A stretch of DNA of 64,000 nt from Pseudovibrio ascidiaceicola (GCF_900114245.1 NZ_FOSK01000011.1:62001-126000), one strand, 5' to 3'; counted from the first letter of the stretch, positions 47,747-56,313 are shown. Program-made: numbers and translations. The notes: generated by a model not told the origin, from the sequence alone.

Positions 47747-48925
47747 ATGGGGTTACGCAGACTTCTTGATTCAGTTTTTTCACCAGTAACTGAGCAAAAG
47801 GCATCACGAGCAAAATCCGTCGCCTTTATGCGGTTTGGTGAAGGGGCCGCCTGGACCCCGCGCAACTATGAATCACTTATAAACCAAGGGTATTTACGAA
47901 ACCCTATTGCCTACAGATGCGTGCGCCTTATCTCGGAGGCTGCCGCAAACGTGTCCCTCACTGTGAAGGTCGGCGATGAAGAGCTGGAAGCCCATCCCTT
48001 GATGGAACTTCTGAACAAGCCCACTCGCATGCAAACACGGCGCTCGTTTCTGGAGGAGGTCTACGGCTTCCTGCTGGTCTCCGGCAATGCGTATGTGGAG
48101 GCTGTCTCGCTGGAGGGCGCACCGCGTGAGCTTCATGCCCTGCGCCCGGACCGTATGAAGGTGCTGGTGGATGAGGCTGGCTGGGTGGAGGCCTACGAGT
48201 ATCAGGTAGCCGGTCGCAAAGTGGAGCTGCGCAAAGCACCAGGCGATAAGCTCCAACCCGTCCTGCACATCAAGCTCTTCAATCCGCTCAACGACCACTA
48301 CGGCTTTGCGCCCATTGAGGCCGCGCAGATTGCTCTTGATATCCATAATGCCGCCGGAGACTGGAACAAATCACTGCTTGACAACGCGGCTTGCCCGACG
48401 GGGGCGTTGGTCTATGGCGCAGGCGATGCTATGAATATGACCGACGACCAGTTCCACCGCCTTAAGGAAGAGTTGGAAAGCTCCTATCAGGGGGCGAGGA
48501 ATGCAGGCCGCCCCATGTTGCTGGAAGGCGGGCTCGACTGGAAGCAGATGGGCATGTCCCCCAAAGATATGGACTTCATTGAGCTGAAGAATGTCGCTGC
48601 CCGCGAAATTGCACTGGCCTTCGGCGTGCCGCCCATGCTGCTCGGCATTCCGGGAGACAACACCTATGCCAACTATCAGGAAGCCAACCGCGCCTTCTGG
48701 CGCTTGACGGTCGTGCCGCTCGCCGCACGGGTTCTCTCCGAGCTCTCCAACTGGCTCTCTGCTGCTTATGAGGAGCAGGTCACGCTGGAGCTGGATCTCG
48801 ATGCAGTAGAAGCGCTGGCGCAGGAACGCAAAGCACTGTGGGATCGCATCACCGCAGCAGACTTCCTCTCCCGCGATGAAAAGCGCATCGCCGTTGGATA
48901 TGGGGCGGAGGGTAAAGATGAATGA
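47747..48925 (+). CDS. GTA g3, HK97-type portal protein
   Basis: A 392-residue portal protein. YLRNPIAYRCVRLISEAAAN near residue 48, FLLVSGNAYVEAVSLEGAP near 107 and AFGVPPMLLGIPGDNTYAN near 302 are typical of HK97-type portals. It forms the dodecameric DNA gate at the capsid vertex. Its 3' end overlaps g3.5 by 8 bp. Confidence 0.92.
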   Translation: MGLRRLLDSVFSPVTEQKASRAKSVAFMRFGEGAAWTPRNYESLINQGYLRNPIAYRCVRLISEAAANVSLTVKVGDEELEAHPLMELLNKPTRMQTRRSFLEEVYGFLLVSGNAYVEAVSLEGAPRELHALRPDRMKVLVDEAGWVEAYEYQVAGRKVELRKAPGDKLQPVLHIKLFNPLNDHYGFAPIEAAQIALDIHNAAGDWNKSLLDNAACPTGALVYGAGDAMNMTDDQFHRLKEELESSYQGARNAGRPMLLEGGLDWKQMGMSPKDMDFIELKNVAAREIALAFGVPPMLLGIPGDNTYANYQEANRAFWRLTVVPLAARVLSELSNWLSAAYEEQVTLELDLDAVEALAQERKALWDRITAADFLSRDEKRIAVGYGAEGKDE

Positions 48926-49106
48926 GTTACTGGCAGCGCTCGCTGCAAAAGGAGATCTCGCCCATGTGGCGCTCGGTGCCTGGGCAGGCACGTCCACATC
49001 ACTGCTCTTGTGGGCACTAAAGCAAGTCATCCGGTTCAATCGCAGGTTCGAGGAGTTCATGAGTGAACTGGAAAAACTCAACCAGTTGCTGCGTATGGAT
49101 CCTTGA
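48918..49106 (+). CDS. GTA g3.5-position small protein
   Basis: A 62-residue protein starting at ATG 48918, with GGAGGGTAAAG before it and an 8-bp overlap with the portal gene. A hydrophobic stretch (LGAWAGTSTSLLLWALKQVI) is followed by a charged helix. Its place matches rcc01685 (g3.5), a head-formation protein in Rhodobacter capsulatus. I assign it by position, as sequence similarity is not checked. Confidence 0.65.
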   Translation: MNELLAALAAKGDLAHVALGAWAGTSTSLLLWALKQVIRFNRRFEEFMSELEKLNQLLRMDP

Positions 49107-49157
49107 AAACCGGGTACTCTGACTATTGAGATAATTTGAAAGGTTGAAGGTGAAGCC

Positions 49158-49337
49158 TTGACCCAAAATTACAAAACACAAGCCGTGCCCGTTGAGCAAA
49201 AACAACAGCCAACTCAGCGCGGCAATGAAGCCCCTGTACAGACCTTCGCCAACTTCACCAAGGCACTCGCCGGAGCATTGGTGGAACGACGCGCGGCAAA
49301 GTCGGAGGGAGCAAACTCCGGCAGAAAAAGCAATTGA
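49158..49337 (+). CDS. Possible small GTA-operon protein (59 residues)
   Basis: A TTG-initiated ORF with GAAGGTGAAG just upstream, ending 25 bp before the chosen protease start. The product begins MTQNYKTQAVPVEQKQQPTQ and continues with an Ala-rich amphipathic helix (FANFTKALAGALVERRAA). It fills the space left if the protease starts at TTG 49363. No family recognised. The alternative is a protease with a 57-residue N-terminal extension in another frame. Confidence 0.4.
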   Translation: MTQNYKTQAVPVEQKQQPTQRGNEAPVQTFANFTKALAGALVERRAAKSEGANSGRKSN

Positions 49338-49362
49338 AAGCTCGCTAAGGGAGGCAATCAAT

Positions 49363-49788
49363 TTGAACACAGATCACCCCATCGCCATTGAGGGCTACGC
49401 CAGCCGGTTTGAACTAAGCGATCAGGGCGGCGATGTCATGCGCAAAGGTGCATTTCAAAGCACGCTGCAAAAGCAAAAGCTCACGGATGTAAAAATGCTC
49501 TGGCAGCATGACCCGTCCCACCCCATCGGCAAGTGGCTACACATTCAGGAGGACAGCATCGGCCTGTTTGTGAAGGGCTTGCTCTATCCGGGCATCACGC
49601 AGGGCCGGCAAGCCATCGCCATGGTGCAAACGGGTATACTGGATGGATTGTCCATTGGCTTCAAAACCCGCCGCGCCCAGCGCAACAGCAAAACCGGCAG
49701 ACGGGATGTACTGGCGGTAGACCTCTGGGAAATCTCTCTGGTTACGTTCCCGCTGCTGCCATCAGCACGCCTGACCGTGGTCTCCTGA
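49363..49788 (+). CDS. GTA g4, HK97-family prohead protease
   Basis: A 141-residue capsid maturation protease if begun at TTG 49363, which has GGGAGG upstream and gives the typical opening (IAIEGYASRFELSDQGGDVM, then KGAFQSTL). The active-site region includes LWQHDPSHPIGKW near residue 47 (catalytic His) and a Ser in LDGLSIGFKTRRA near 95. It trims the scaffold part of the major capsid protein. Upstream starts (TTG 49192, ATG 49225) would add residues without family character. Confidence 0.8.
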   Translation: MNTDHPIAIEGYASRFELSDQGGDVMRKGAFQSTLQKQKLTDVKMLWQHDPSHPIGKWLHIQEDSIGLFVKGLLYPGITQGRQAIAMVQTGILDGLSIGFKTRRAQRNSKTGRRDVLAVDLWEISLVTFPLLPSARLTVVS

Positions 49789-49871
49789 AGTTCCTGATTA
49801 ATTGAAAGTACGATCTGTGGTCCCAATTGGCACCGCAGTTTTTTTATATGCTTTATGAGGAAAATAATCCT

Positions 49872-51203
49872 ATGAAAAATACATACAATCCCGCATTAGA
49901 GACCAAAGACTTCGCACGGGAAGCTGCAGGAAAATCAGCTCATCCCGCACTTTCTGGCCCGGCAACAGGGCAGTTTGTGTCTGGAATGGAGGCTTCCGGC
50001 AGCTTCAACCAGCTAAACCACGCTTATTCCGAATACACCCAGACCAACGACATGCGTCTGGCCGAGTTAGAACAAAAATCCAGCTCTGACGTGCTCCTGG
50101 ATGAAAAACTGGCCCGACTGGACGAGATCATTGATGGTCAGCTGCGCCATCTGAACGAACTCCAACTCAAATCCCAGCGCTTGCCGCGGTCAACGCCAGA
50201 AACCACAGGCGGCCCATCAGCTGAAGTTGAACATAAATCCGCGTTTGAGACCTATATGCGTGACGGACAGGAAACCCACCTCAAAGCGCTGGAACAAAAG
50301 GCCATGTCCTCTGGCACTGCTGCTGATGGCGGGTATCTGGTGCCGGAGCAACTGGAAACGGACATCCTGCGCCGCATCACGGCTCTGTCCCCCATCCGCT
50401 CCATCGCCTCCAATCGCAAAATCTCAGGTGCATCCTACCGCCGTCCCGTTGTAACGGTGAACCCGGATGCGGACTGGGAAGGCGAAACCGACGCTCGTAG
50501 CACTCCCACAAATGCAATGAAGTTTGAGATGCGAGAGGTGAAGATCTTCGAGCTTTCCGCTCTGCCAGCCGTCACCCAAACCCTGTTGGATGATGCAGCC
50601 GTCAACATCGGTGAAATTCTGGCAGAAGAGGTGGAAACGGTCTTTGCAGAAAAGGAATCGGCAGCTTTCCTCAATGGCAACGGCACCAGTCAGCCGCAAG
50701 GGCTGCTCAAGGGCACAATTCACGGCACACTGGATGATACAGGCCTCTCCATCGGGTCCATCAAAACAGGGCAGGCAGGGGCGTTTCCCTCTTCCAATGG
50801 AAGCGATCTGCTGATCTCGCTGATTTACGGTGTTAAAACCGCTATCCGTCGCAACGCCCGCTTCCTCTTCAATCGCAGAACACAGGCGGCCATCCGCAAG
50901 CTGAAGGACGGGCAGGGCAACTACATCTGGCAACCACCCGCAGCTGCCGGCGCTGACCCAAGCCTCATGGGCTTCCCGGTCACTGAAGCTGAACACATGC
51001 CGGATATGACCGCAGCCTCAGATCCCTACGCCATCGCGTTTGGTGACTTCCACCGCGGCTACATGGTGGTGGACCGTGTCGGTATCTCTGTTCTGCGTGA
51101 CCCATACACCAGCAAACCGAACGTGCTGTTTTACATCACCAAACGCGTCGGCGGCGGCATCATGGATTTCGATGCCTACAAACTGCTGAACTTCAGCGCT
51201 TAA
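49872..51203 (+). CDS. GTA g5, HK97-type major capsid protein
   Basis: A 443-residue major capsid protein. The first 125 residues or so form a charged coiled-coil scaffold domain that the protease should remove. The capsid fold opens near MSSGTAADGGYLVPEQLETD and continues with VNPDADWEGETDARS, SAAFLNGNGTSQPQGLL near 275 and DFHRGYMVVDR near 393. ATG 49872 with AGGAAA upstream is chosen over an earlier in-frame start at 49827. Confidence 0.93.
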   Translation: MKNTYNPALETKDFAREAAGKSAHPALSGPATGQFVSGMEASGSFNQLNHAYSEYTQTNDMRLAELEQKSSSDVLLDEKLARLDEIIDGQLRHLNELQLKSQRLPRSTPETTGGPSAEVEHKSAFETYMRDGQETHLKALEQKAMSSGTAADGGYLVPEQLETDILRRITALSPIRSIASNRKISGASYRRPVVTVNPDADWEGETDARSTPTNAMKFEMREVKIFELSALPAVTQTLLDDAAVNIGEILAEEVETVFAEKESAAFLNGNGTSQPQGLLKGTIHGTLDDTGLSIGSIKTGQAGAFPSSNGSDLLISLIYGVKTAIRRNARFLFNRRTQAAIRKLKDGQGNYIWQPPAAAGADPSLMGFPVTEAEHMPDMTAASDPYAIAFGDFHRGYMVVDRVGISVLRDPYTSKPNVLFYITKRVGGGIMDFDAYKLLNFSA

Positions 51204-51235
51204 TCATCTTCATCAACAATCGAGGAGGGGCCGCC

Positions 51236-51808
51236 GTGACGGCTATACTCACAGTGCCACCGGCTCTGGAGCCGGTTTCGCTCGCCCAGGCGCATGCTCA
51301 GCTCAGGGTCTCCCACACCCACGAGGATGATCTGATCCTACGTCTGATCAAAGCCGCGCGGGAGCAAGTGGAGACCCTCACACGGCGGGCTCTTATCGAT
51401 CAGGAGTGGCGACTGCTTCTGGATGATCTTTCACCAGACCGCCTGATCCGCCTGCCGGTTGCACCCGTCGCCCAGATCCTGCAGGTCTACACCTATGATA
51501 CGGAAGGCAACCAACAACTGGTGCCAGCTTCAAACTATCAGTCGGATCTTGCTGGGAACCCCGCCCGCCTGCGCTTTAAGGCTGGCGCCATCGGGCCTCT
51601 GCGTGACCTTAACGGCATCGAGATTGACTTCAAAGCAGGCTATGGTGTGGCGGCAACTGCCGTCCCTGCTGGTTTGCAAACTGCGATCCTGATGCTGGTT
51701 GGCTTCTGGTATGAGCGCCGCTCCATGCTGGAAGAAGACCGCCTTACAGGCCTCATGCCCCATGGCTTTGAGGCAGCGCTGTCTCCTTACAAGGTGCTCA
51801 GGATATGA
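51236..51808 (+). CDS. GTA g6, head-tail connector / adaptor (phiE125 gp8-like)
   Basis: A 190-residue protein starting at GTG behind GAGGAGGGG. VSLAQAHAQLRVSHTHEDDL near residue 16 and IKAAREQVETLTRRALIDQE near 38 are the signature of the phiE125 gp8 family; GLQTAILMLVGFWYERR near 145 follows. It forms the adaptor ring below the portal. The stop overlaps the g7 ATG. Confidence 0.9.
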   Translation: MTAILTVPPALEPVSLAQAHAQLRVSHTHEDDLILRLIKAAREQVETLTRRALIDQEWRLLLDDLSPDRLIRLPVAPVAQILQVYTYDTEGNQQLVPASNYQSDLAGNPARLRFKAGAIGPLRDLNGIEIDFKAGYGVAATAVPAGLQTAILMLVGFWYERRSMLEEDRLTGLMPHGFEAALSPYKVLRI

Positions 51809-52143
51809 GGGCGGCGGGCACTCTCAACGAGCCTCTGCTGCTGCTTAGGCCAGAGATCACCAACGGCACGGATGGCTCGATCACCAAAAGCTATCAGCAA
51901 GTCGCCATGGTTTGGGCGCTCGTAGAGGCATCTACTGGCTCACAGAGCACCGTGGCAGGCCGTATCGCCAGCACTTACCCACTCACGCTTACCATTCGCC
52001 GTCGTACAGATGTGGCGGAGGGGTGGCGGGTGGAGCGAGATGGACAGAGCCTCAGGGTAAAAGCAGTTCTCCCACACTCAGAGCAAGCTCCCTTCATGCA
52101 GATCCTTTGCGAGCAGGAGGAGGGCGATGATGGGGGAACTTGA
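51805..52143 (+). CDS. GTA g7, head closure protein (SPP1 gp16-like)
   Basis: A 112-residue head-completion protein. VWALVEASTGSQSTVAGRIA near residue 36 and the RRTDVAEGWRVERDGQSLRV core fit the SPP1 gp16-like stopper family. It overlaps g6 by 4 bp and g8 by 17 bp. Confidence 0.88.
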   Translation: MRAAGTLNEPLLLLRPEITNGTDGSITKSYQQVAMVWALVEASTGSQSTVAGRIASTYPLTLTIRRRTDVAEGWRVERDGQSLRVKAVLPHSEQAPFMQILCEQEEGDDGGT

Positions 52144-52537
52144 ATTCCGCAAAGCCCTGTTTCAGGCAATCCATGCCAAGGCCTCCCTGACACCTTATCT
52201 GGGAGATCCCAAGCGGGTGTTCGACGGCGTGCCAAGGGGGGCAGCACTACCCTATGCAACGCTGGAAGCCGTCACCACTCAATTGCTGACAGGTCATCTG
52301 GACGATGGTGGCAGGCTCACTGGCTCCATCGGCATCTACTCGCGCCATGCAGATCGGGCTCAAACTCAGGAAATCCTGCAGATCTTCAACGAGCTGCTGG
52401 AGGCTGGTGTCACGTCATCCGCTGGAACCGAGGCAGCAGGCTTGACCATGACCGAAACCAGCTGCCGCCGCCTGAGTGATGGCCGCACATGGTACGGACG
52501 CATCAAGTTCTCCGTCCTGCTGCAACAGACTGCTTAA
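52127..52537 (+). CDS. GTA g8, DUF3168 tail-completion protein
   Basis: A 136-residue DUF3168 protein. FRKALFQAIHAKASLTPYLG near residue 7, YATLEAVTTQLL near 43 and HADRAQTQEILQIFNELLEA near 74 are typical. It joins the tail tube to the head. It starts inside g7. Confidence 0.88.
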   Translation: MMGELEFRKALFQAIHAKASLTPYLGDPKRVFDGVPRGAALPYATLEAVTTQLLTGHLDDGGRLTGSIGIYSRHADRAQTQEILQIFNELLEAGVTSSAGTEAAGLTMTETSCRRLSDGRTWYGRIKFSVLLQQTA

Positions 52538-52561
52538 CACCAACCTTTGAGAGGAAAACAG

Positions 52562-52978
52562 ATGGTCGCTCAGGCCGGAAAAGACCTGTTGTTGAAACTG
52601 GACACAGTGGGGGACGGCACCTTTGAAAGCGTGGCAGGCTTGCGCTCAAGACGCCTCGCCCTAAATGCCACGCCCATCGATATCACCGATGCAGAAAGCA
52701 CAGGTCGCTGGCGGGAGCTGCTGGCAGGGGCTTCCACCCGCCACGCCTCACTCTCTGGCAGTGGTCTGTTTCGCGATAAAGCCTCCGCAGAAAAAGTCCG
52801 CACCGCTTTCTTTGCTGGAGAGCTGCGTGCATGGCAGATAATCCTGCCCGGCTTTGGAACACTGGAAGGCCCGTTTCACTTGTCTGCATTGGAATACTCC
52901 GGCGACTACCGATCTGAAGTCACCTTCGAGATCTCGCTGGAATCCGCCGGTGCTCTCACGTTCACCCCGCTAACTTGA
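52562..52978 (+). CDS. GTA g9, major tail tube protein (TP901-1-like)
   Basis: A 138-residue tail tube protein. The start MVAQAGKDLLLKLD, TPIDITDAESTGRWRELLAG near residue 37 and SLSGSGLFRDKASAEKVR near 60 match GTA g9. GAGAGGAAA precedes the ATG at 52562; an in-frame TTG five codons earlier is rejected. Confidence 0.9.
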   Translation: MVAQAGKDLLLKLDTVGDGTFESVAGLRSRRLALNATPIDITDAESTGRWRELLAGASTRHASLSGSGLFRDKASAEKVRTAFFAGELRAWQIILPGFGTLEGPFHLSALEYSGDYRSEVTFEISLESAGALTFTPLT

Positions 52979-52988
52979 GGAGCATACG

Positions 52989-53339
52989 ATGCCATCAAAA
53001 ACCTATGACCGGGGCGTTAATCGCAGGCGCGGTGAAGTCCTCGCGGACCTCGGCGGTCAAAAGCACATATTGGTGCTCACACTTGGGGCTCTGGCTGAGC
53101 TGGAAGACGCGCTCAGTTGCAGCACATTGCAGCAGCTGAGCGAGCGGTTTTCCTCTGGTCAGCTGAGTGCTGCCGATATCATCAAAGTGCTGGGTGCAGG
53201 CCTTCGCGGTGGTGGATTGATCATTGAGAACGAAGAAGTTGCCGAACTCTCCCATGAAGGCGGTGTAGCAGCCCTTGCCAAGCTGGCAGGTGAGCTCCTG
53301 GTGGTCACGTTCTCTCCACCTCAGCAGTCTCAATCGTGA
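52989..53339 (+). CDS. GTA g10, tail assembly chaperone
   Basis: A 116-residue GTA tail-assembly chaperone (Phage_TAC family). NRRRGEVLADLGGQKHILVL near residue 9, LGALAELEDALSC near 30 and the IIKVLGAGLRGGG helix are characteristic. It would escort the tape measure protein with g10.1. Its stop overlaps the g10.1 GTG start. Confidence 0.9.
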   Translation: MPSKTYDRGVNRRRGEVLADLGGQKHILVLTLGALAELEDALSCSTLQQLSERFSSGQLSAADIIKVLGAGLRGGGLIIENEEVAELSHEGGVAALAKLAGELLVVTFSPPQQSQS

Positions 53340-53563
53340 AGCATGAGCAATCTGAAAACCAACCGGTGCCCTGGCATGACCTGATGCACAAAGCCTGCCG
53401 GGAGCTTGGCTGGTCACCAAACACCTTCTGGCAATCAACACTGATTGAGCTGGAAATGGCCTTCATCCCGCCGGGAAACCGCAGTGCACGCACAATCACG
53501 CGGGGCGTGTTGGAGGAGCTGGTATCCCAATTTCCAGACAATGAGGACCAACAAACACCATGA
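53336..53563 (+). CDS. GTA g10.1, second tail assembly chaperone (TIGR02216-like)
   Basis: A 75-residue protein with PVPWHDLMHKACRELGWSPN and FWQSTLIELEMAF, the rcc01693/TIGR02216 pattern. The start is GTG overlapping the g10 stop; its end overlaps g11 by 4 bp. In siphophages such chaperones are often made by frameshift; here two separate genes are seen. Confidence 0.88.
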   Translation: MKHEQSENQPVPWHDLMHKACRELGWSPNTFWQSTLIELEMAFIPPGNRSARTITRGVLEELVSQFPDNEDQQTP

Positions 53564-54105
53564 CAGATAGTTTTAGTGAAACGCTGAACGTAGAAGATGC
53601 ACGCGAGCTGGAAACAACCATGCAGGAGGTCAATACCCTTGCCAAAGAATTCTCTTCAGAGCTTGGCAAAGGTCTGCAAAGCGCAGTCACTTCTGGCAAA
53701 GACCTGCAATCGATCCTCTCACAAGTCGCGCTCAACATGTCCAGCTCTGCTCTCAACAGTGCCTTAAAGCCGCTTGAGAACCTGCTTTCTGCCGGAATTT
53801 CATCAGCCATTGGCAATGTGGCAGGCGTAACGCCCTTTGCAAAAGGCGGTGTCGTTTCCAGCCCAACCATGTTTGCTGCAGGCAACACAGGCTTGGGGGT
53901 GATGGGAGAGGCCGGAGCAGAGGCAATCCTGCCTTTGCAGCGCGGCAATGATGGTCGTCTGGGCGTTGCCATGAATGCGGGCAACACGCAGCCCAGCGTC
54001 ACAATAAATGTGGCGACACAGGATGTGCGCAGCTTTGAAAGATCTCAGGGGCAGATTGCGATGATAATGGCCCGCGCCACCGGACGGGGGCGACGCGGGC
54101 TATGA
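53560..54105 (+). CDS. GTA g11, tail tape measure protein
   Basis: A 181-residue tape measure protein, short for phages and consistent with a short GTA tail. An N-terminal amphipathic helix region is followed by a Ser/Leu-rich hydrophobic middle (SALNSALKPLENLLSAGISS) and the recognisable C-terminal FAKGGVVSSPTMF and GEAGAEAILPLQR. It sets tail length and may pass DNA through the membrane. The stop overlaps a following 70-codon ORF (ATGA). Confidence 0.85.
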   Translation: MTDSFSETLNVEDARELETTMQEVNTLAKEFSSELGKGLQSAVTSGKDLQSILSQVALNMSSSALNSALKPLENLLSAGISSAIGNVAGVTPFAKGGVVSSPTMFAAGNTGLGVMGEAGAEAILPLQRGNDGRLGVAMNAGNTQPSVTINVATQDVRSFERSQGQIAMIMARATGRGRRGL

Positions 54106-54314
54106 CGTCGGCATTGAAGAGGAGGGACTCAAGGACCGACGTGGCTTTGCTACCGGACGGTGGTAGCAAACTTTTTGGAAAAGACCGTTGCTTTGCAAAG
54201 AGGGAGGAGCATCGACAACGGGTCTACGCAAATCACGCAGATAACTTTCCCATATCAAATCTATTAGATGCTTCGCGGGCGCCCAGCCTTGAGCCAAGTC
54301 AAACAGGAGGGTGA
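54102..54314 (+). CDS. Doubtful 70-residue ORF filling the g11-g12 gap
   Basis: The ORF starts with an ATGA overlap on g11 and ends one base before the g12 ATG, so it fits the gap exactly. The product is basic and low in hydrophobicity (MTSALKRRDSRTDVALLPDG at the start). RcGTA has no gene here. Codon choice is poor (many AGG) and a terminator-like hairpin lies inside, so it may be non-coding sequence or a decayed insertion. Confidence 0.3.
   Translation: MTSALKRRDSRTDVALLPDGGSKLFGKDRCFAKREEHRQRVYANHADNFPISNLLDASRAPSLEPSQTGG
54146..54176 (+). terminator. Terminator-like hairpin between g11 and g12
   Basis: TTTGCTACC (54146-54154) pairs perfectly with GGTAGCAAA (54162-54170) around a 7-base loop, followed by CTTTTT. 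It has the form of an intrinsic terminator or attenuator placed inside the GTA operon, upstream of the distal tail, peptidase and baseplate genes. Confidence 0.55.
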
Positions 54315-54315
54315 A

Positions 54316-54960
54316 ATGCAACCATGTTTTGTTGATGAATCATTCCCACTTGGAATTTCCCTAGGGGCTTCTGTCAGAGTAGAAAAACGCAGTCAGGTCA
54401 CAAGGTTACTCAATGGCGCCGAAACCCGAAACGCCATCTGGAAGGGAACGCGACGGCATTTTGATGTGGGGACCGGATTGCGCAGCTCAGCAGACCTGCA
54501 ACGAGTACTCTCCTTCTTCGAAAAAGTGGGTGGTCGCCTCTGCGGATTCCGGTTTCGTGACCCCATGGACCATAAATCCTGCAGCTTTGACGCAACTCCA
54601 TCTGCAACCGATGTGACAATCGGAACAGGCGACGGGACAACAACGTCTTTCCAGCTCATCAAACCAGTCGGTGCTGCAAGCGTCACCTGGCAGCGTAGGA
54701 TCACGAAACCAGTGGCCGGAACCGTGTCTGTTGCAGTCGCTGGTCAACTGAAAACCGTCGGCAGCGATGTGCTGCTCGATCCGTTAACAGGCATCCTGGA
54801 ATTTCAAGCAGGCCACATTCCCTCAAACGATCAGGTGATCACGGCGGGTTTCCTGTTCGACACGCCCACACGCTTTGAAAGCGATCAGCTGGAAATCAAC
54901 CTCCTGCACTTCGAAGCGGGGCAGGTGCCGTCCATCCCACTCGTCGAACTTCTCATCTGA
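54316..54960 (+). CDS. GTA g12, distal tail protein (DUF2460/TIGR02217)
   Basis: A 214-residue distal tail protein. FPLGISLGASVRVEKRSQVT near residue 9, FDVGTGLRSSADLQRVLSFF near 48 and GFRFRDPMDHKSC near 78 are the family markers. AGGAGGG precedes the ATG at 54316; sixteen earlier in-frame codons are rejected. It links the tail tube to the baseplate. Confidence 0.92.
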   Translation: MQPCFVDESFPLGISLGASVRVEKRSQVTRLLNGAETRNAIWKGTRRHFDVGTGLRSSADLQRVLSFFEKVGGRLCGFRFRDPMDHKSCSFDATPSATDVTIGTGDGTTTSFQLIKPVGAASVTWQRRITKPVAGTVSVAVAGQLKTVGSDVLLDPLTGILEFQAGHIPSNDQVITAGFLFDTPTRFESDQLEINLLHFEAGQVPSIPLVELLI

Positions 54961-54982
54961 AACCAACTCCGCGAGTAAACTC

Positions 54983-55870
54983 ATGTTCAATGCTGCTTTG
55001 AAAGAACACCTGACCGGTGAAGGCACAACCGTGGCCTACTGCTGGTGCTTAACCGCCCCATCTGGCCTCAGCCTTGGTTTCACCACACACGACCACTCCA
55101 TTACATTGCTTGGCAAATCCTATGAGCCCGGCATCGGACTGGATGGCACGCAGGCCATGGCTCAATCCGATTTTCAGGCCGGGCAGGAAGAAGCGCTGGG
55201 CTTCCTTTCTTCCGACAGCTTGAGCGAAAAGGAGTTGAGTGCGGGCCTCTGGGACAATGCCGAAGTTGAGGTCTATCTGGTCAACTGGCAAAATCCAGAA
55301 CAACACCAATTGCTCCGACGCGGCTCTCTTGGCGAAATCACTAGAGATGCTGATGTGTTCCGCGCCGAATTCCGCTCATTGGCTGCCAAACTCTCTGAGC
55401 CAAAGGGGCGGCAACTCTCTCACCAATGCCATGCGGATCTGGGAGACGCCAAATGCGGGATCGAGCTGAACACAGCCACCTATTCGAGACAGGTGAGTAT
55501 CATAGGCAAAGAAGACGGCAATCGGCTGATCATTCAAGCCAACACGGATATCAGCACAAATTGGTGGTCCTTCGGCAAACTCACCTTTCTGTCCGGCCCC
55601 TACGCCAATCAACCCCTGCGCATAGCCAGTCACTTCATAGAACAAGGCAAGCACAAGCTCACGCTCTGGGCACCCTTGTTATTGGAGCAAACCTATCCGG
55701 TATCTGCATCCGTTTCCGCAGGCTGCGATAAAGGCTGGGGCAGCTGCCAGACGAAGTTCCAAAACACCGAGAACTTCCGAGGCTTTCCTCATATGCCTGG
55801 CAACGACTTCATCCTCGCGGGGCCAGAAAGCCAATCGGCTGCCAACAACGGCGAAAAGCTGGTGGGGTAA
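54983..55870 (+). CDS. GTA g13, DUF2163 baseplate hub protein
   Basis: A 295-residue protein with DUF2163 landmarks: FNAALKEHLTGEGTTVAYCW at the start, SHQCHADLGDAKCGI near residue 149 and CDKGWGSCQTKFQNTENFRG near 251, where four cysteines match the iron-sulfur-binding cysteines described for the RcGTA hub. The chosen ATG is 36 codons inside the open frame, since the earlier part overlaps g12. The ribosome site is weak. Confidence 0.9.
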   Translation: MFNAALKEHLTGEGTTVAYCWCLTAPSGLSLGFTTHDHSITLLGKSYEPGIGLDGTQAMAQSDFQAGQEEALGFLSSDSLSEKELSAGLWDNAEVEVYLVNWQNPEQHQLLRRGSLGEITRDADVFRAEFRSLAAKLSEPKGRQLSHQCHADLGDAKCGIELNTATYSRQVSIIGKEDGNRLIIQANTDISTNWWSFGKLTFLSGPYANQPLRIASHFIEQGKHKLTLWAPLLLEQTYPVSASVSAGCDKGWGSCQTKFQNTENFRGFPHMPGNDFILAGPESQSAANNGEKLVG

Positions 55871-55872
55871 TC

Positions 55873-56313
55873 ATGCAGCAATCTCCCCACACCCTCCTAA
55901 GGGAAGCGCACAGCTGGGTTGGAACGCCTTACCAGCATCAGGCAACAACCAAAGGCGCAGGCTGCGATTGCCTCGGTTTTATCCGCGGCCTCTACCGCTT
56001 TTTGCATTACACCGAGCCGCCCATTCCCACCAGTTACGCACCAGAATGGGCAGAGCTGAAGGGGGAGGACCAACTGCTCAATGCCGCGCACCAGTATTTG
56101 CATGAGATGCAAGGGCTTTTGCAGAAACCAAAACCAGCGGAGGTCATCCTGTTTCGCTGGGTGCCGCAGGTTCCCTGCAAACACCTCGGCTTCATGACAA
56201 GCAAAGACCACTTCATCCATGCCTATGAGGCTGTCGGAGTGGTTGAAAGCCCGCTGGTGCCCATGTGGCGCAACAAGATTGCAGGGCGTTTTTCATTCTT
56301 CTCAAGTGAGTGA
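55873..56313 (+). CDS. GTA g14, NlpC/P60 cell-wall peptidase
   Basis: A 146-residue peptidase of the NlpC/P60 family. The catalytic Cys is in GAGCDCLGFIRGLYRFLH near residue 35 and the His in CKHLGFM near 102. It probably nicks peptidoglycan of the recipient during DNA entry. It lies 2 bp after g13. Confidence 0.9.
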   Translation: MQQSPHTLLREAHSWVGTPYQHQATTKGAGCDCLGFIRGLYRFLHYTEPPIPTSYAPEWAELKGEDQLLNAAHQYLHEMQGLLQKPKPAEVILFRWVPQVPCKHLGFMTSKDHFIHAYEAVGVVESPLVPMWRNKIAGRFSFFSSE

